Source of the DNA: JAFGCL01 sp964423835
GTDB lineage: Bacteria > Chloroflexota > Dehalococcoidia > UBA2247 > RBG-13-53-26
Length of the DNA stretch: 64,000 nucleotides
Assembly (NCBI GenBank): GCA_964423835.1
Contig: CAYRGJ010000005.1
Coordinates: 68,200-132,199 of the forward strand
Direction of reading: 5' to 3'
Part shown: piece by piece, positions 50,777-59,536 of the stretch
Layout: the number at the start of each line of letters is the position of its first letter
How positions within the stretch are numbered: position 1 is the stretch's first letter
Position numbers and translations under genes: made by a program
The notes under the pieces: model-generated
What the model saw: the letters and a program-made list of their open reading frames with translations, nothing else
Database searches by the model: none
Told to the model about the DNA's origin: nothing

Positions 50777-53179
50777 ATGGCTCGCAGGACTCGAGTTTCC
50801 GCCAAGTATCTGAGACAATGTCTTGAGGACTCCATCATGCACAGAGAGACGGGACCCGCCAGAGTCAGGAAGATACTTCATGGTCTGATGAACAGCCGGC
50901 ACCTGCTGGCGCTGGGGTGCGCCATCTGGTTTGCCTGGAGAGTGGGCACGAATCCGAAGCGGATCACGTACCCCTGCCAGAGGGTGGCCCTGATGCAGCT
51001 GGTTCTATACGCCGGCTCCATCGCCGCGCCCACGATAGCGATCTGCTACCAGTGCCTGAGCTACATCCGCAGGAGGGACTTCGCCAGGGCGGCTGCTGTG
51101 ATCTCGCTGCTGGTCCTGTTGACCTGTGCCGTCAGCCTGTACCAGGCCTATGAAGACAATCAGCTGCGGCTGGCCGGAAGCAACACCATACCGGCGCCGG
51201 GGCCGGCGGACACCCAGCCCGCGGCCGCCATGGTCCCGGCGGTGGTCAGCTTCAGCTACGATCCGGACGCTAGCTACGGGTCCAGCGCGCCGTTTGATGC
51301 GGCGGGCAATCCGGCCTACGCCCTGGTGTGGGACACCGTCGAGGATCTGGGACTGGGCAGCGCCTCAAATCCTTTGCGGGACCTGATAGCCCCCGGGGAC
51401 ACGGTGCTGATCAAGCCAAACCTGGTTGGCCCCAACACCGCCGAGTACTCCCGGCCCGAGGTGGCCAGGCCGCTGGTGGATATGGCCATCGCCGCCGGGG
51501 CTACCACGATCTACATAGGGGATGGAACAGCCAGCAGGGTCTCCGGAACCAGCACCATCATGAGCAGCACGAAGTACTCCGAGCTGGCCAGTATCCTGAG
51601 CGCCCGCCATCCGGGAATCACCATCGAGGCTGTGGACCTGAATGTGCTGGCCGATGGCTGGCACTGGATCAGCCTGGGAGGCAGCAGCAGCTTTGCCGGC
51701 AGCGGCTACACCGACTATGACCTGAACTCAACCACCGCCACCCTGTACGGGAACCAGTACTATCAGACGCCGGACCCTCAGGGCGTCAACCCGGACGGGC
51801 ACGCCCTGGGCTGGTACGCGGTCAACGACAAGGTCCTGGACGCGGACGTGATAATCAACGTGCCCAAGATGAAGACCCACCATCTGATGATAAACACGCT
51901 GTCCATAAAGAATATGGTGGGATTGACGCTGCGCAATACGTATGGGGAGGAAGCGGCCGACTGCCTGTTCCGGATCGCCCACTGGAAGACTGGCGCCAGC
52001 GGGAACGATCGCCACTTCAATAACGATGTCTTCTGGCGGGCCATCGCCGACGTGAACAAGATCGTCCAGTATGCCGATGAACACGGCCACCTGCAGACGG
52101 CCCGGCAGAGGAAGCTGCTCAACGTCATCGACGGGATCCAGGCCATGGAGAGGAGCGAGAACACCAACTTCGGCGGCGGCGGCCTGCCGTATGACAGGCA
52201 CGTAGTGCTGGCAGGCGTTGACCCGGTGGCCGTGGATGCGGTGGCTTCCCGCGTGATGGGCTACGACTTCCATGATGTCCCGGAGATAAACAACCTGGCC
52301 TCCGACGCTCTGCATCCGATAGGCATCAACGATCCGGAGAGGATAGTTGTTGTCGGGGACGAGCTTGACTCGAGACTGAGTCACGTCTTCACCTTCAGTG
52401 ATGACTGGAACAGCTACGCCGGCTCGCTGGCGGTCACCGATTTCCAGCCTCCGACGATAGGCGCCGTCAGCCGGCAGGGCGAGACCGTCACCGCCGGTAT
52501 CAGCGGAGGTGCGACGGCGTACATCATCTACCAGGAGGACGGTGCAGGCCGCATCCTCAAGATGAACAAGGACCTGGATGCCTATTCAGCCACACTGCCG
52601 GGCACCGTCTCTGAGTACCTCATTCGAGCGCAGGACCCGAACTTCAATACGGCCAGCGTCGATGGACCTCCATCCGGCCAACCCCCCGACCAGCCCCCCA
52701 ACCAGGCGCCCGCCCAGCCGGCCAACGTTTCACCGGCCGCCGGCGCCACCGGACTGGAGCTGGCGCCACTCCTCCAGTCGTCGGGCTTCAGCGACCCCGA
52801 CGCTGGGGATTCCCACGCCGCCTCCCAGTGGCAGATCACGCCCGTTTCGGGAGACTACTCCAACCCGGCCTGTGACAGTGGGATGGACAACGTGAACCTG
52901 CTGAGCACCCGGATTCCCTCCGGATCTCTGGCCCCCTCAACCACCTACTACTGGCGCGTCAGGCACCAGGACAGCCACGGCTCCTGGTCGGCGTGGTCCC
53001 CGGAAACGGCGCTGACCACTCGGGATGCACCGGCGGCCAGCGACAACACCACGCCTGTGCCCGACAGCGAAGACCCGAACTCAGTCCCGTGGTGGCCCAT
53101 CATAGGCGGCCTGGCCGGGGTCCTGGCGGCCGGCGGCCTGGCCTTCGTGGCCTACAGGACCCTCAGGCGCAGGCCATGA
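50777..53179 (+). CDS. Membrane-anchored DUF362-domain protein
   Basis: About 800 residues from the ATG at 50,777. Upstream codons overlap the fossil and look unnatural; ATGs at 50,837 and 50,888 are alternatives. Two N-terminal spans (near 55-100) precede a DUF362 domain (about 150-530) with IKPNLVGPN, GDGTASRVSG and NVPKMKTHHLMINTLSIKNMVGLT. A Pro-rich linker and a fibronectin-like domain (STTYYWRVRHQDSHGSW) lead to a final span and basic tail. No CxxC iron-sulphur motif is visible. It is probably displayed outside the membrane. Confidence 0.8.
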   Translation: MARRTRVSAKYLRQCLEDSIMHRETGPARVRKILHGLMNSRHLLALGCAIWFAWRVGTNPKRITYPCQRVALMQLVLYAGSIAAPTIAICYQCLSYIRRRDFARAAAVISLLVLLTCAVSLYQAYEDNQLRLAGSNTIPAPGPADTQPAAAMVPAVVSFSYDPDASYGSSAPFDAAGNPAYALVWDTVEDLGLGSASNPLRDLIAPGDTVLIKPNLVGPNTAEYSRPEVARPLVDMAIAAGATTIYIGDGTASRVSGTSTIMSSTKYSELASILSARHPGITIEAVDLNVLADGWHWISLGGSSSFAGSGYTDYDLNSTTATLYGNQYYQTPDPQGVNPDGHALGWYAVNDKVLDADVIINVPKMKTHHLMINTLSIKNMVGLTLRNTYGEEAADCLFRIAHWKTGASGNDRHFNNDVFWRAIADVNKIVQYADEHGHLQTARQRKLLNVIDGIQAMERSENTNFGGGGLPYDRHVVLAGVDPVAVDAVASRVMGYDFHDVPEINNLASDALHPIGINDPERIVVVGDELDSRLSHVFTFSDDWNSYAGSLAVTDFQPPTIGAVSRQGETVTAGISGGATAYIIYQEDGAGRILKMNKDLDAYSATLPGTVSEYLIRAQDPNFNTASVDGPPSGQPPDQPPNQAPAQPANVSPAAGATGLELAPLLQSSGFSDPDAGDSHAASQWQITPVSGDYSNPACDSGMDNVNLLSTRIPSGSLAPSTTYYWRVRHQDSHGSWSAWSPETALTTRDAPAASDNTTPVPDSEDPNSVPWWPIIGGLAGVLAAGGLAFVAYRTLRRRP

Positions 53180-53272
53180 ACGATCCTGAAGATTGCGGAA
53201 AATATCGCAGAGGTATTGACGAGCGTGGTTGAGTGTGATAGGCTCAGCACAATTTAGAGGAAGGAGGGGACT

Positions 53273-53416
53273 ATGGTACAGGCCTACTGCGTCAAGGACA
53301 AGAAGAAGGTGGAGATCCAGAACCCGAAGAAGGTGATCCTCAAGAACAAGCGACCAGCCATCAAGGGAACATGTCCGAAGTGTGGCGGGCCGGTCTTCCG
53401 AATCGGCGCCGGCTGA
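53273..53416 (+). CDS. 47-residue zinc-knuckle protein (DUF5679-like)
   Basis: YCVKDKKKVEI followed by KKVILKNKRPAIKGTCPKCG, then a short FRIG end. It has one clear CPKCG plus an N-terminal Cys, as in the small protein family common in Dehalococcoidia and archaea. The ribosome site GGAAGGAGGGG is very strong, and TTGACG/TAGGCT about 45 bp upstream is a fair promoter. It supports the host assignment. Confidence 0.75.
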   Translation: MVQAYCVKDKKKVEIQNPKKVILKNKRPAIKGTCPKCGGPVFRIGAG

Positions 53417-53436
53417 TCTAAGTTCCCTCTGACCTC

Positions 53437-53460
53437 GAGGGTCCGGAGCTCCGGGCCCTC
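53437..53460 (+). terminator. Terminator of the small zinc-protein gene
   Basis: A GC-rich palindrome GAGGGTCCGGAG/CTCCGGGCCCTC, 20 bp after the stop, followed by TTGGTTTCTC. It is a good intrinsic-terminator candidate. Confidence 0.55.
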
Positions 53461-53533
53461 TTGGTTTCTCTGGACTGCTCCAGCGCAAGGGCACGGGTGG
53501 CGCCAGATTCCGCCGGCGCTGCTCTCACCAGGA

Positions 53534-53743
53534 TCACGCTCCTGGGGTCTCGCCCATGGGGCACACTCCCGGCCCTCCCTTCTTTGTCGCACCGCCGGCC
53601 CTCCGCTTATCCGGGCAGCCGCGGGCGTCGATCCGATCCTCTCTTCGCCATCCCCACCACAACCGCAGATCGTGCGCCAGGACCGACAGGGCGAATAGCC
53701 CCACCAGCGCCAGCCCCCAGGGCGCCACCAACAGTCTCTTCAT
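53534..53743 (-). CDS. Small single-span membrane protein
   Basis: 69 residues from the ATG at 53,743 (GGAAGG upstream). One span LLVAPWGLALVGLFALSVLAH is followed by a Trp/Arg-rich, basic tail. No family recognised. The long C-terminal part may be non-conserved. Confidence 0.45.
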   Translation of the reverse strand: MKRLLVAPWGLALVGLFALSVLAHDLRLWWGWRREDRIDARGCPDKRRAGGATKKGGPGVCPMGETPGA

Positions 53744-53891
53744 TCTTGGCCTTCCTTCTATATTCTTTGCTTTCTTCCAACTATAAGTGTATTCCAATTA
53801 GTCAACTCTACACATACCGTATCCTACGTGTTCCATGGCTCGGGAGGCCGTAGTTCGCTTCCCGCGGCATGCGGGCCACGCCACATCAGCC

Positions 53892-53920
53892 TTGACAGAA
53901 CGCCATGGGGTGGCCATATT
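53892..53920 (+). promoter_or_regulatory. Promoter of the DnaJ-zinc-finger-like gene
   Basis: TTGACA (53,892-53,897), a 17-bp spacer and CATATT (53,915-53,920). The hexamers and the GAACG after the -35 equal those of the element 1 repressor promoter. It lies 33 bp before the GTG start. Confidence 0.6.
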
Positions 53921-53953
53921 GTGGTTATCTAAGGGTCGAAAGGAGACTCCCAG

Positions 53954-54211
53954 GTGGGAACCCCAGTTCACAGGAAATGCAGCTGGTGCGGCGGTTCGGG
54001 AGAGGTGGTGGCAGGACCCACGTCTCCCTTGAAGGACAAATGCGGCGTGTGCGCAGGCCAGGGCTACTCGGTGATGGACAGCGACAGCGTGGTCTGCCCG
54101 CTGTGCCAGGGATCCGGCGAGGCCAGCGAGGCCGGAGGTCTCCTGGACGTGATCATCGGCCACGATCGCCCATGCCCCAGGTGCAAAGGGGCCGGCTGGG
54201 TGATGCCGTAG
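53954..54211 (+). CDS. DnaJ-type cysteine-rich zinc-finger protein
   Basis: 85 residues from a GTG with AGGAG upstream. CSWCGGSGEV, CGVCAGQGYS, CPLCQGSGEA and CPRCKGAGWV are four CxxCxGxG modules, the complete zinc-binding set of DnaJ, without the J domain. It is probably a small chaperone-like or redox-related protein. Confidence 0.8.
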   Translation: MGTPVHRKCSWCGGSGEVVAGPTSPLKDKCGVCAGQGYSVMDSDSVVCPLCQGSGEASEAGGLLDVIIGHDRPCPRCKGAGWVMP

Positions 54212-54222
54212 CCGGCGGGCAC

Positions 54223-54252
54223 TTGTCCTTCATCGCCCGCAACCGGTATAAT
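54223..54252 (+). promoter_or_regulatory. Promoter of tRNA-Glu
   Basis: TTGTCC (54,223-54,228), an 18-bp spacer and a perfect TATAAT (54,247-54,252), 9 bp before the tRNA. It is very like the tRNA-Gln promoter. Confidence 0.72.
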
Positions 54253-54261
54253 CCCTATAGT

Positions 54262-54336
54262 GGCGCATTCGTCTAGTTGGCCTAGGACACCTCCCTCTCA
54301 AGGAGGAGATCGAGGGTTCGAATCCCTCATGCGCTA
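54262..54336 (+). tRNA. tRNA-Glu (anticodon CTC)
   Basis: 75 nt. Acceptor stem GGCGCAT/ATGCGCT with one G-U pair, anticodon stem CCTCC/GGAGG around loop CTCTCAA (anticodon CTC), T-arm GAGGGTTCGAATCCCTC, discriminator A and encoded CCA at 54,337-54,339. A tyrosine integrase gene follows 55 bp later, so the 3' part is the probable attL of element 2. Confidence 0.95.
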
Positions 54337-54393
54337 CCAATTTGTTCGGGGACCAAACGTGAAAACTACTGACCGTGTGCCGAAGAAAATGCC

Positions 54394-55410
54394 ATGCGTG
54401 ATCTCATCCCTGCACCCACTGCAAAGAGGCCGTGGACTACTCCCTGCTATCCCAAAGCGACCGCCGTAGACCTATTCTTGATTGCCCGGAGAGCTGATGG
54501 CTACTCAGGCCGCACCCTAACGAAGTATCGAACCGGCCTGCGTGACCTGACGGTGTATGCGCAAGCCCGGCGATTTCCAGACGACCTGCTGGAATTCGAA
54601 CCGTTGCATGTGCGGAGTTGGGTTGCTGACTTGCGCGACCGGGCAAACAAAAGGGGTGATAGCCAACTCAGCCCTTCGACACAGTGGACCTACTGGATGT
54701 CAGTCAAGATGTTCTATGCCTGGGCAGTGCAGGAGCGCTATATCAAGCGTTCCCCTTGCGTGAATATCCATGGGCCAAAGCAAGACGCCCGCGTTATTGT
54801 GCCACTGTCCGAGGATCAAGTCGACGCCCTGCTGCGCCTTTGCCCGCCTAACACTTGGTGGGGGGCGCGAGACAGGGCCATCATTTCTGTCCTACTGACC
54901 ACTGGCATCAGGCGCGAAGAGCTGGTAGGGCTGGACCTGCTCGACCTGGACTTTGAGGCAAACGTCCTGAAGGTGTCCGGCAAGGGCGACCAAACCTATC
55001 GGTGTAAGGAGAGGACTCTTGCCTTGTTGCCCCAAGTGGTAGCCCCGCTCCTGAACTGGTTGCGATACCGGGACCGCATCTGCCGGGGGGCATCTGCGGA
55101 CCTGCCGGCATTATTCCTCCAGTACAGGTCTCACCAGTGGGAGCGGATGACAGGCAACGCGGTGCAACGCATGATGCGTCGACTATCCGAGTCAGCCCGC
55201 ATCGAAGGCGTCAGGGTATCCGCCCACACACTCCGGCATACGTTCAGTATCTCGTGTGCCCGCAATAGGATAATGAAGCGCAGCCTGCAGGACCTGCTTG
55301 GCCACCGGGACCCGCGGTCAACGGAAATCTACACTCGCTTTGTCGATCACGAGATGGTGCTTCAGGAGATCAGGGAGAATAACCCTTTCAAGGGATGGAA
55401 GAGACTATAG
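54394..55410 (+). CDS. Tyrosine recombinase (integrase of element 2)
   Basis: 338 residues. A core-binding domain (20-125) with a SGRTLTKYRTGLRDLTVYA helix precedes the catalytic residues: Arg in TTGIRREEL near 171, Lys in VSGKGDQTY near 198, His and Arg in HTLRHTFSI near 270, His in LGHRDP near 295, and Tyr in TEIYTRF near 304. All are present. It is not closely similar to the element 1 integrase, in line with the different tRNA target. Confidence 0.92.
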   Translation: MRDLIPAPTAKRPWTTPCYPKATAVDLFLIARRADGYSGRTLTKYRTGLRDLTVYAQARRFPDDLLEFEPLHVRSWVADLRDRANKRGDSQLSPSTQWTYWMSVKMFYAWAVQERYIKRSPCVNIHGPKQDARVIVPLSEDQVDALLRLCPPNTWWGARDRAIISVLLTTGIRREELVGLDLLDLDFEANVLKVSGKGDQTYRCKERTLALLPQVVAPLLNWLRYRDRICRGASADLPALFLQYRSHQWERMTGNAVQRMMRRLSESARIEGVRVSAHTLRHTFSISCARNRIMKRSLQDLLGHRDPRSTEIYTRFVDHEMVLQEIRENNPFKGWKRL

Positions 55411-55418
55411 GGGGAGCC

Positions 55419-55571
55419 ATGGAGTTTGCTTGGAACTATGCGACGCTGCTGGCCTTCTTTGTCGGTCTGGCGGCCGGTGGGCTCATCGGCCACTACAGCA
55501 CCAGGGACGAGGAAAAGAAGACGGCCAAGGCTGCATTCTGCCGGCACTGCGGCAAGTCCCTGGCCGATTGA
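55419..55571 (+). CDS. Small membrane protein with a C-terminal zinc knuckle
   Basis: 50 residues, 8 bp after the integrase stop with GGGGGAG upstream. One span (WNYATLLAFFVGLAAGGLIG) is followed by a charged stretch and FCRHCGKSL. It is probably an element-borne membrane protein; function unknown. Confidence 0.55.
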   Translation: MEFAWNYATLLAFFVGLAAGGLIGHYSTRDEEKKTAKAAFCRHCGKSLAD

Positions 55572-55663
55572 CCCCCACGCTCACCGGCGCAGCTACAGCA
55601 TTGTTTGACATACGTGGTAAAGTGAATCAGCCGCTCTGACGAATGCAGCATCTGGAGGCAATC

Positions 55664-55789
55664 ATGCCAAACAAACCGGTTCAGACAGGAACTCAACAGG
55701 GCAACGCTCCCAAGGAGCAAACCAGCAGCAAACCGGGTGAGAACCAGAAGCCAGTCTTTGACAACCGTACAGGCCAGAAGGGGTCATAG
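55664..55789 (+). CDS. Short hydrophilic protein
   Basis: 41 residues with GGAGG seven bases upstream. It is rich in Gln, Asn, Lys and Pro and low in hydrophobic residues, so probably unstructured. It converges with the next gene (6-bp overlap). No family recognised. Confidence 0.4.
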   Translation: MPNKPVQTGTQQGNAPKEQTSSKPGENQKPVFDNRTGQKGS

Positions 55790-56281
55790 CCTGTAGGCGA
55801 GGGCCACAATAGCACCACCTAACAGGAAGGCAACCTCAAGAAACAGCGGGCACTGAACCCGTCTCAGTTCTGCGGCCTTGCGATCTGCCTTTTCGTGCAT
55901 ATCCTTCGCCGCCCTCAGCCACGCATCCGCAATTGCCTCTCTAATAGCCTCGTTGCTGTAGCTCTTGCAGGCCTCTCGGAAGTCATCAAGGGGGGGGCCG
56001 AATATCGCCTGTCGAATGCGCAGTGCTTGGTATATGCGATAGAGTACGCACACCAACATGACGATACCCAGGACAAAGGAGCCAAAGACTATCTTGCCGT
56101 GGACACCTGGTGGTATTTCGACAATACTCAGTAGGATCGATGGCACGACTACGCTTATGGCAATGAAGATATTGGCTTTGTTGTCAACGCCATCGTAGTA
56201 TGCATGGGTATCGTCATATTCCTTCTTGGCGACCTCGTAGTACGTCTCTAATGCTGTGATCTCTCTCTCTGTTGTCTTCAC
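55784..56281 (-). CDS. Membrane protein resembling Pycsar-type (PycTM/SLATT-like) effectors
   Basis: 165 residues from a GTG at 56,281, with GGAGG five bases upstream. An N-terminal helix leads to DGVDNKANIFIAISVVVPSILLSIV near 35-60. The D-x-KA motif just before the first span is the feature of PycTM effectors. Spans are near 42-60, 66-86 and 147-163. It is divergent from the methyltransferase-nuclease gene. A nucleotide cyclase partner is not visible, so a Pycsar system is not established. A membrane-damaging abortive-infection effector is inference. Confidence 0.55.
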   Translation of the reverse strand: MKTTEREITALETYYEVAKKEYDDTHAYYDGVDNKANIFIAISVVVPSILLSIVEIPPGVHGKIVFGSFVLGIVMLVCVLYRIYQALRIRQAIFGPPLDDFREACKSYSNEAIREAIADAWLRAAKDMHEKADRKAAELRRVQCPLFLEVAFLLGGAIVALAYRL

Positions 56282-56332
56282 ACCATCCTCCACAGAATCT
56301 GTTTTGACCGTATTATACGTTCTATCACCGTC

Positions 56333-56359
56333 TTGGTTCTGCGCTCCGTAGTGTATAAT
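56333..56359 (+). promoter_or_regulatory. Promoter of the methyltransferase-nuclease gene
   Basis: TTGGTT at 56,333-56,338 and a perfect TATAAT at 56,354-56,359 with a short 15-bp spacer. It lies 33 bp before the ATG, which has AGGAGG upstream. Confidence 0.5.
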
Positions 56360-56391
56360 GGCTGCCAATCAAGGCCAGGAGGACCTTCAAC

Positions 56392-58059
56392 ATGCCAGAC
56401 TCTGAATGGAAGAACAAGCTCTATTTTGGCGACAACCTCGACATCATGCGTGACTGCATTACCGATGAGAGCGTGGACCTCATCTACCTCGACCCTCCCT
56501 TCAACAGCAGTGCTACCTACAACGTGCTTTTTGCTGAGAGGAACGGCACTCAGTCGGCAGCACAGATAACAGCCTTCGAGGATACCTGGCATTGGGATAT
56601 CAAGACGGAAGCGGCCTACAGTGAGCTTGTCACCGATGGGCCAAGGAAACTGGCTGATCTGATTCAGGCACTCCGATCATTCCTCGGACAGAACGACATG
56701 ATGGCCTACCTAGTAATGATGGCCGCTCGACTCGACGAGCTGCATCGTGTGCTGAAGCCAGCAGGCAGTCTCTTCCTGCATTGTGATACCACCGCAAGCC
56801 ACTATCTAAAACTGCTTTCGGATGCAGTGTTTGGCCTCGCGGCTTTCAGGAATGAGATCATCTGGAAGAGGACAACAGCACACGCCGACGCCCGACAAGG
56901 CTCTCGGCACTTCGGGCGAATTCACGACACCGTGCTTCGCTACACAAAGACGGACGCCTTCACATGGAACCAGCTGTACACGCCCTATGACCAGGAATAC
57001 ATTGACACCTACTACAAGTATGTGGACGAAAATGGACGGCGATACTGGAAGGACAATCTGACTGCAGCCAAACCGGGTGGAGATACGCGCTACGAATGGA
57101 AGGGTAAGTTGCCCCCGCCAAATAGATATTGGGCGTTCTCCAAGGCAAACATGGAGCGCATGGATGCCGAGGGGAGGATAGTTTACTCATCTACTGGAGT
57201 CCCGATGTATAAGCGCTTTCTCGATGAGATGCCAGGCAAACCGGTGCAGGACATATGGGATGACATCCGCGGCCTTGGTGGCTTGGGTAGCAAGAAAGAG
57301 GAAAGGCTTGGCTATCCAACGCAGAAGCCAGAGGGTTTGCTGGAGCGCATCATCGAAAGCAGCAGCAATGAGGGCGACTTGGTAATTGACCCCTTCTGTG
57401 GATGTGGCACTACCATTGCTGTCGCGGAGCGTCTCAATCGTCGCTGGATTGGAATAGACATCACCCATCTGGCGATAACACTCATGAAGCACCGACTACA
57501 TGACGCCTATGGTGAGCAGTTGGCCCCCTACGAAGTCATAGGAGATCCCAAAGACCTAGAAAGTGCCAGGGCGCTTGCTCAAGAGAGCGAACACGAAGGA
57601 AGGTACCAGTTTGAATGGTGGGCGTTGGGCAGAGTTGCGGCCCGGCCAGCACACGACAAGAAGAAGGGTGCGGACACCGGCATCGACGGTATCATCAACT
57701 TCTTCGATGACAACAGTGGCAAGGCCAAGAAGATCGTGGTCCAGGTCAAGAGTGGCCACGTCACCCGAAACCAGATCGGAGACCTCAGGGGTGTCGTGGA
57801 CAGGGAGAAGGCAGCGATCGGTGCATTCCTCAGCTTGGAAGAGCCCACCGGCCCAATGAGGAAGGAGGCAGCTTCAGCCGGATTCTATGAGCCTGAGCAT
57901 TTCCCTGGACTGCGATATCCTCGGCTCCAGATTCTCACCATCGAGGACCTGCTCAGCGGGAAACGGATAGAGTATCCCCGGTTGGCACCAGAGGGAACTT
58001 TCAAGAGGGCTGAGCGCAAGCACAAGACGACGGATGGTGAACAGTCGCAGTTGCTGTGA
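56392..58059 (+). CDS. DNA methyltransferase fused to an Mrr-like restriction nuclease domain
   Basis: 555 residues. An N-terminal beta-class amino-methyltransferase has motif IV LDPPFNS near residue 33, a target-recognition region (about 150-300) and motif I DPFCGCGTT near 345. The C-terminal part (about 410-500) has FEWWALGRV, then a GIDGIINF strand and VVQVKSGHVTRNQIGDLRGVV, which is the D-QxK core of Mrr_cat nucleases. Modification and cutting thus sit in one chain, like a compact type IIG-style or type III-Mod-derived enzyme. The recognition site is unknown. It is the main restriction gene of the element 2 defence block. Confidence 0.85.
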   Translation: MPDSEWKNKLYFGDNLDIMRDCITDESVDLIYLDPPFNSSATYNVLFAERNGTQSAAQITAFEDTWHWDIKTEAAYSELVTDGPRKLADLIQALRSFLGQNDMMAYLVMMAARLDELHRVLKPAGSLFLHCDTTASHYLKLLSDAVFGLAAFRNEIIWKRTTAHADARQGSRHFGRIHDTVLRYTKTDAFTWNQLYTPYDQEYIDTYYKYVDENGRRYWKDNLTAAKPGGDTRYEWKGKLPPPNRYWAFSKANMERMDAEGRIVYSSTGVPMYKRFLDEMPGKPVQDIWDDIRGLGGLGSKKEERLGYPTQKPEGLLERIIESSSNEGDLVIDPFCGCGTTIAVAERLNRRWIGIDITHLAITLMKHRLHDAYGEQLAPYEVIGDPKDLESARALAQESEHEGRYQFEWWALGRVAARPAHDKKKGADTGIDGIINFFDDNSGKAKKIVVQVKSGHVTRNQIGDLRGVVDREKAAIGAFLSLEEPTGPMRKEAASAGFYEPEHFPGLRYPRLQILTIEDLLSGKRIEYPRLAPEGTFKRAERKHKTTDGEQSQLL

Positions 58060-58103
58060 GCGGCACTCGTATGGCCAAAGGATGTGCGGAGAGAAGCACG
58101 AGT

Positions 58104-58682
58104 ATGGAGCGCGAAGATTTCAAGCGTCAACTGGACCGTTTGCGGCAAACCATTTCGGATGGCACCTGCTTCTTTTGGGCGTCGCACGGTCTCATGGTTG
58201 ATGACGAAGCCTCGGCCCGTGGCCTGAACCGCTACCGTGCCTTCTTCGTGCCAGCACGAGGGGCTCTGTTGGACATGGCCCTTCTCGAATTCAATGCGGT
58301 CTTCTACGAGCACCACAAGGCCGTGACTTTCAAGTACCTGCTCCGAGAGGCAAGAAAGAATCCTCAGACCCTGATCCCCTGTGCCACGGACGAGACCTTG
58401 CCGGCAATAGAGGGGAAGCTCAAAGCCAACAAGGATCTGCTTGACGATCTGCTGAGCTATCGCAACCAGCGTCTAGCGCATCTCGGCCGGATCGTGGCGA
58501 GTCACGACTCGGTGACTGTCGAACGCGTCCTCGACCTCATGGGAGAGGTCCATTCTATGTACAACCTGCTGTCGGTGGCCCACGGCAACCCGAGGACGAG
58601 CTTTGAACGAACAGCTGGTGAGGTCCAGGCACACACGAGCCAGCTCGTCGACTTGATGCGAATACAAGTTGAAGACCGCTGA
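58104..58682 (+). CDS. HEPN/AbiU2-like protein
   Basis: 192 residues from the ATG at 58,104. In-frame starts at 58,056 (GTG) and 58,071 are possible. It is all helical. YRNQRLAHLGR near 130 carries an R-x5-H motif as in HEPN ribonucleases, and the N-terminal layout (RQTISDGTCFFWASHGL, RYRAFFVPARGALLDMALLEFNAVF) resembles AbiU2-type proteins. It follows the restriction gene within 50 bp and may be a toxin-like abortive-infection protein. Confidence 0.6.
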   Translation: MEREDFKRQLDRLRQTISDGTCFFWASHGLMVDDEASARGLNRYRAFFVPARGALLDMALLEFNAVFYEHHKAVTFKYLLREARKNPQTLIPCATDETLPAIEGKLKANKDLLDDLLSYRNQRLAHLGRIVASHDSVTVERVLDLMGEVHSMYNLLSVAHGNPRTSFERTAGEVQAHTSQLVDLMRIQVEDR

Positions 58683-58843
58683 GGCTAGGTCCTCGTGGCG
58701 GCAGCAGCCAGTGTTTTTCCCGGGGTCTGCCCGCGGAGTCAGCCAGGCGCCCGCCCTGCACCGCTGCATGTGCAACATTTCTGCCAGGGGTGATGTTTGG
58801 GCTATGTCACCGTTGCATTCTTCCATTGGGTGAGAAAAGGAGC

Positions 58844-58871
58844 TTGTTTTCTAACCTTTGTATGGTAGAAT
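58844..58871 (+). promoter_or_regulatory. Promoter upstream of the phage adenine methyltransferase gene
   Basis: TTGTTT at 58,844-58,849, a 16-bp spacer and TAGAAT at 58,866-58,871, about 63 bp before the TTG start. The region 58,683-58,934 holds no gene. Confidence 0.45.
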
Positions 58872-58934
58872 ACGCTTAACTCAGGCGGGAGCCTTGCGCC
58901 ACCAAAGCTCACCCTGCGGGAGAGGGGGTTTGCT

Positions 58935-59387
58935 TTGAGAGACGATTGGATCACGCCAAAGGAACTGTACCGGGATCTCGACCGCGAGTTCCATTTCAAT
59001 GACGACCCCTGCCCTATTGACGCCGTTGGCCTCTTCCGTCGTGGCTTAGAGCGTGCCTGGGGAACATCCACCTTCGTCAACCCGCCATACTCCAGACCGG
59101 CGCCGTGGATAAACAAGGCCATAGAAGAGGCCAGGGCTGGCAAGTCGGTCGTCATGCTCCTGAAGTCAGACACTTCTACCTCTTGGTTTCACGACCTCGT
59201 CTTACCGAATGCTGAGATTCGTTGGATAAAAGGCCGCCTGCAGTACACGGCTGCACGCGGCAGCCAGAGCCGCAACAACTTCCCCTCCATGTTGGCCATC
59301 TTCAGGCCACCGGCTGCCGGCACCTTGGTCGGGGCCCGACCGTTGGTGCCATCAACCGGCTTGAGTGCTTATGAAGCGGCAGAATGA
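58935..59387 (+). CDS. Phage-type DNA N6-adenine methyltransferase
   Basis: 150 residues from a TTG preceded by GGGAGAGGGGG at a distance. DDWITPKELYRDL near the start and FVNPPYS near 47 (motif IV) are the signature of the phage Dam family. MLLKSDTSTSWFH and GRLQYTAARG follow as usual. It probably methylates the viral DNA to evade host nucleases. Confidence 0.85.
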   Translation: MRDDWITPKELYRDLDREFHFNDDPCPIDAVGLFRRGLERAWGTSTFVNPPYSRPAPWINKAIEEARAGKSVVMLLKSDTSTSWFHDLVLPNAEIRWIKGRLQYTAARGSQSRNNFPSMLAIFRPPAAGTLVGARPLVPSTGLSAYEAAE

Positions 59388-59536
59388 GGTCCACGCTCGG
59401 AAATATGTAAAAACTGGCCTCCGGTTGCCCGCCAGGACATCCCAAGCCTTCTCGCGCACAACTGCATGGCAAACATCAAGCCACTGGCCTATCTCCGGGG
59501 CTACCGCCCCATTTTTTCGCGGGTAGGATCGAGTCT

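Noticed and set aside
55784..56281. A complete Pycsar system
   Set aside because: Only a PycTM-like protein is seen. No uridylate or cytidylate cyclase gene is nearby, so only an effector-like protein is claimed.
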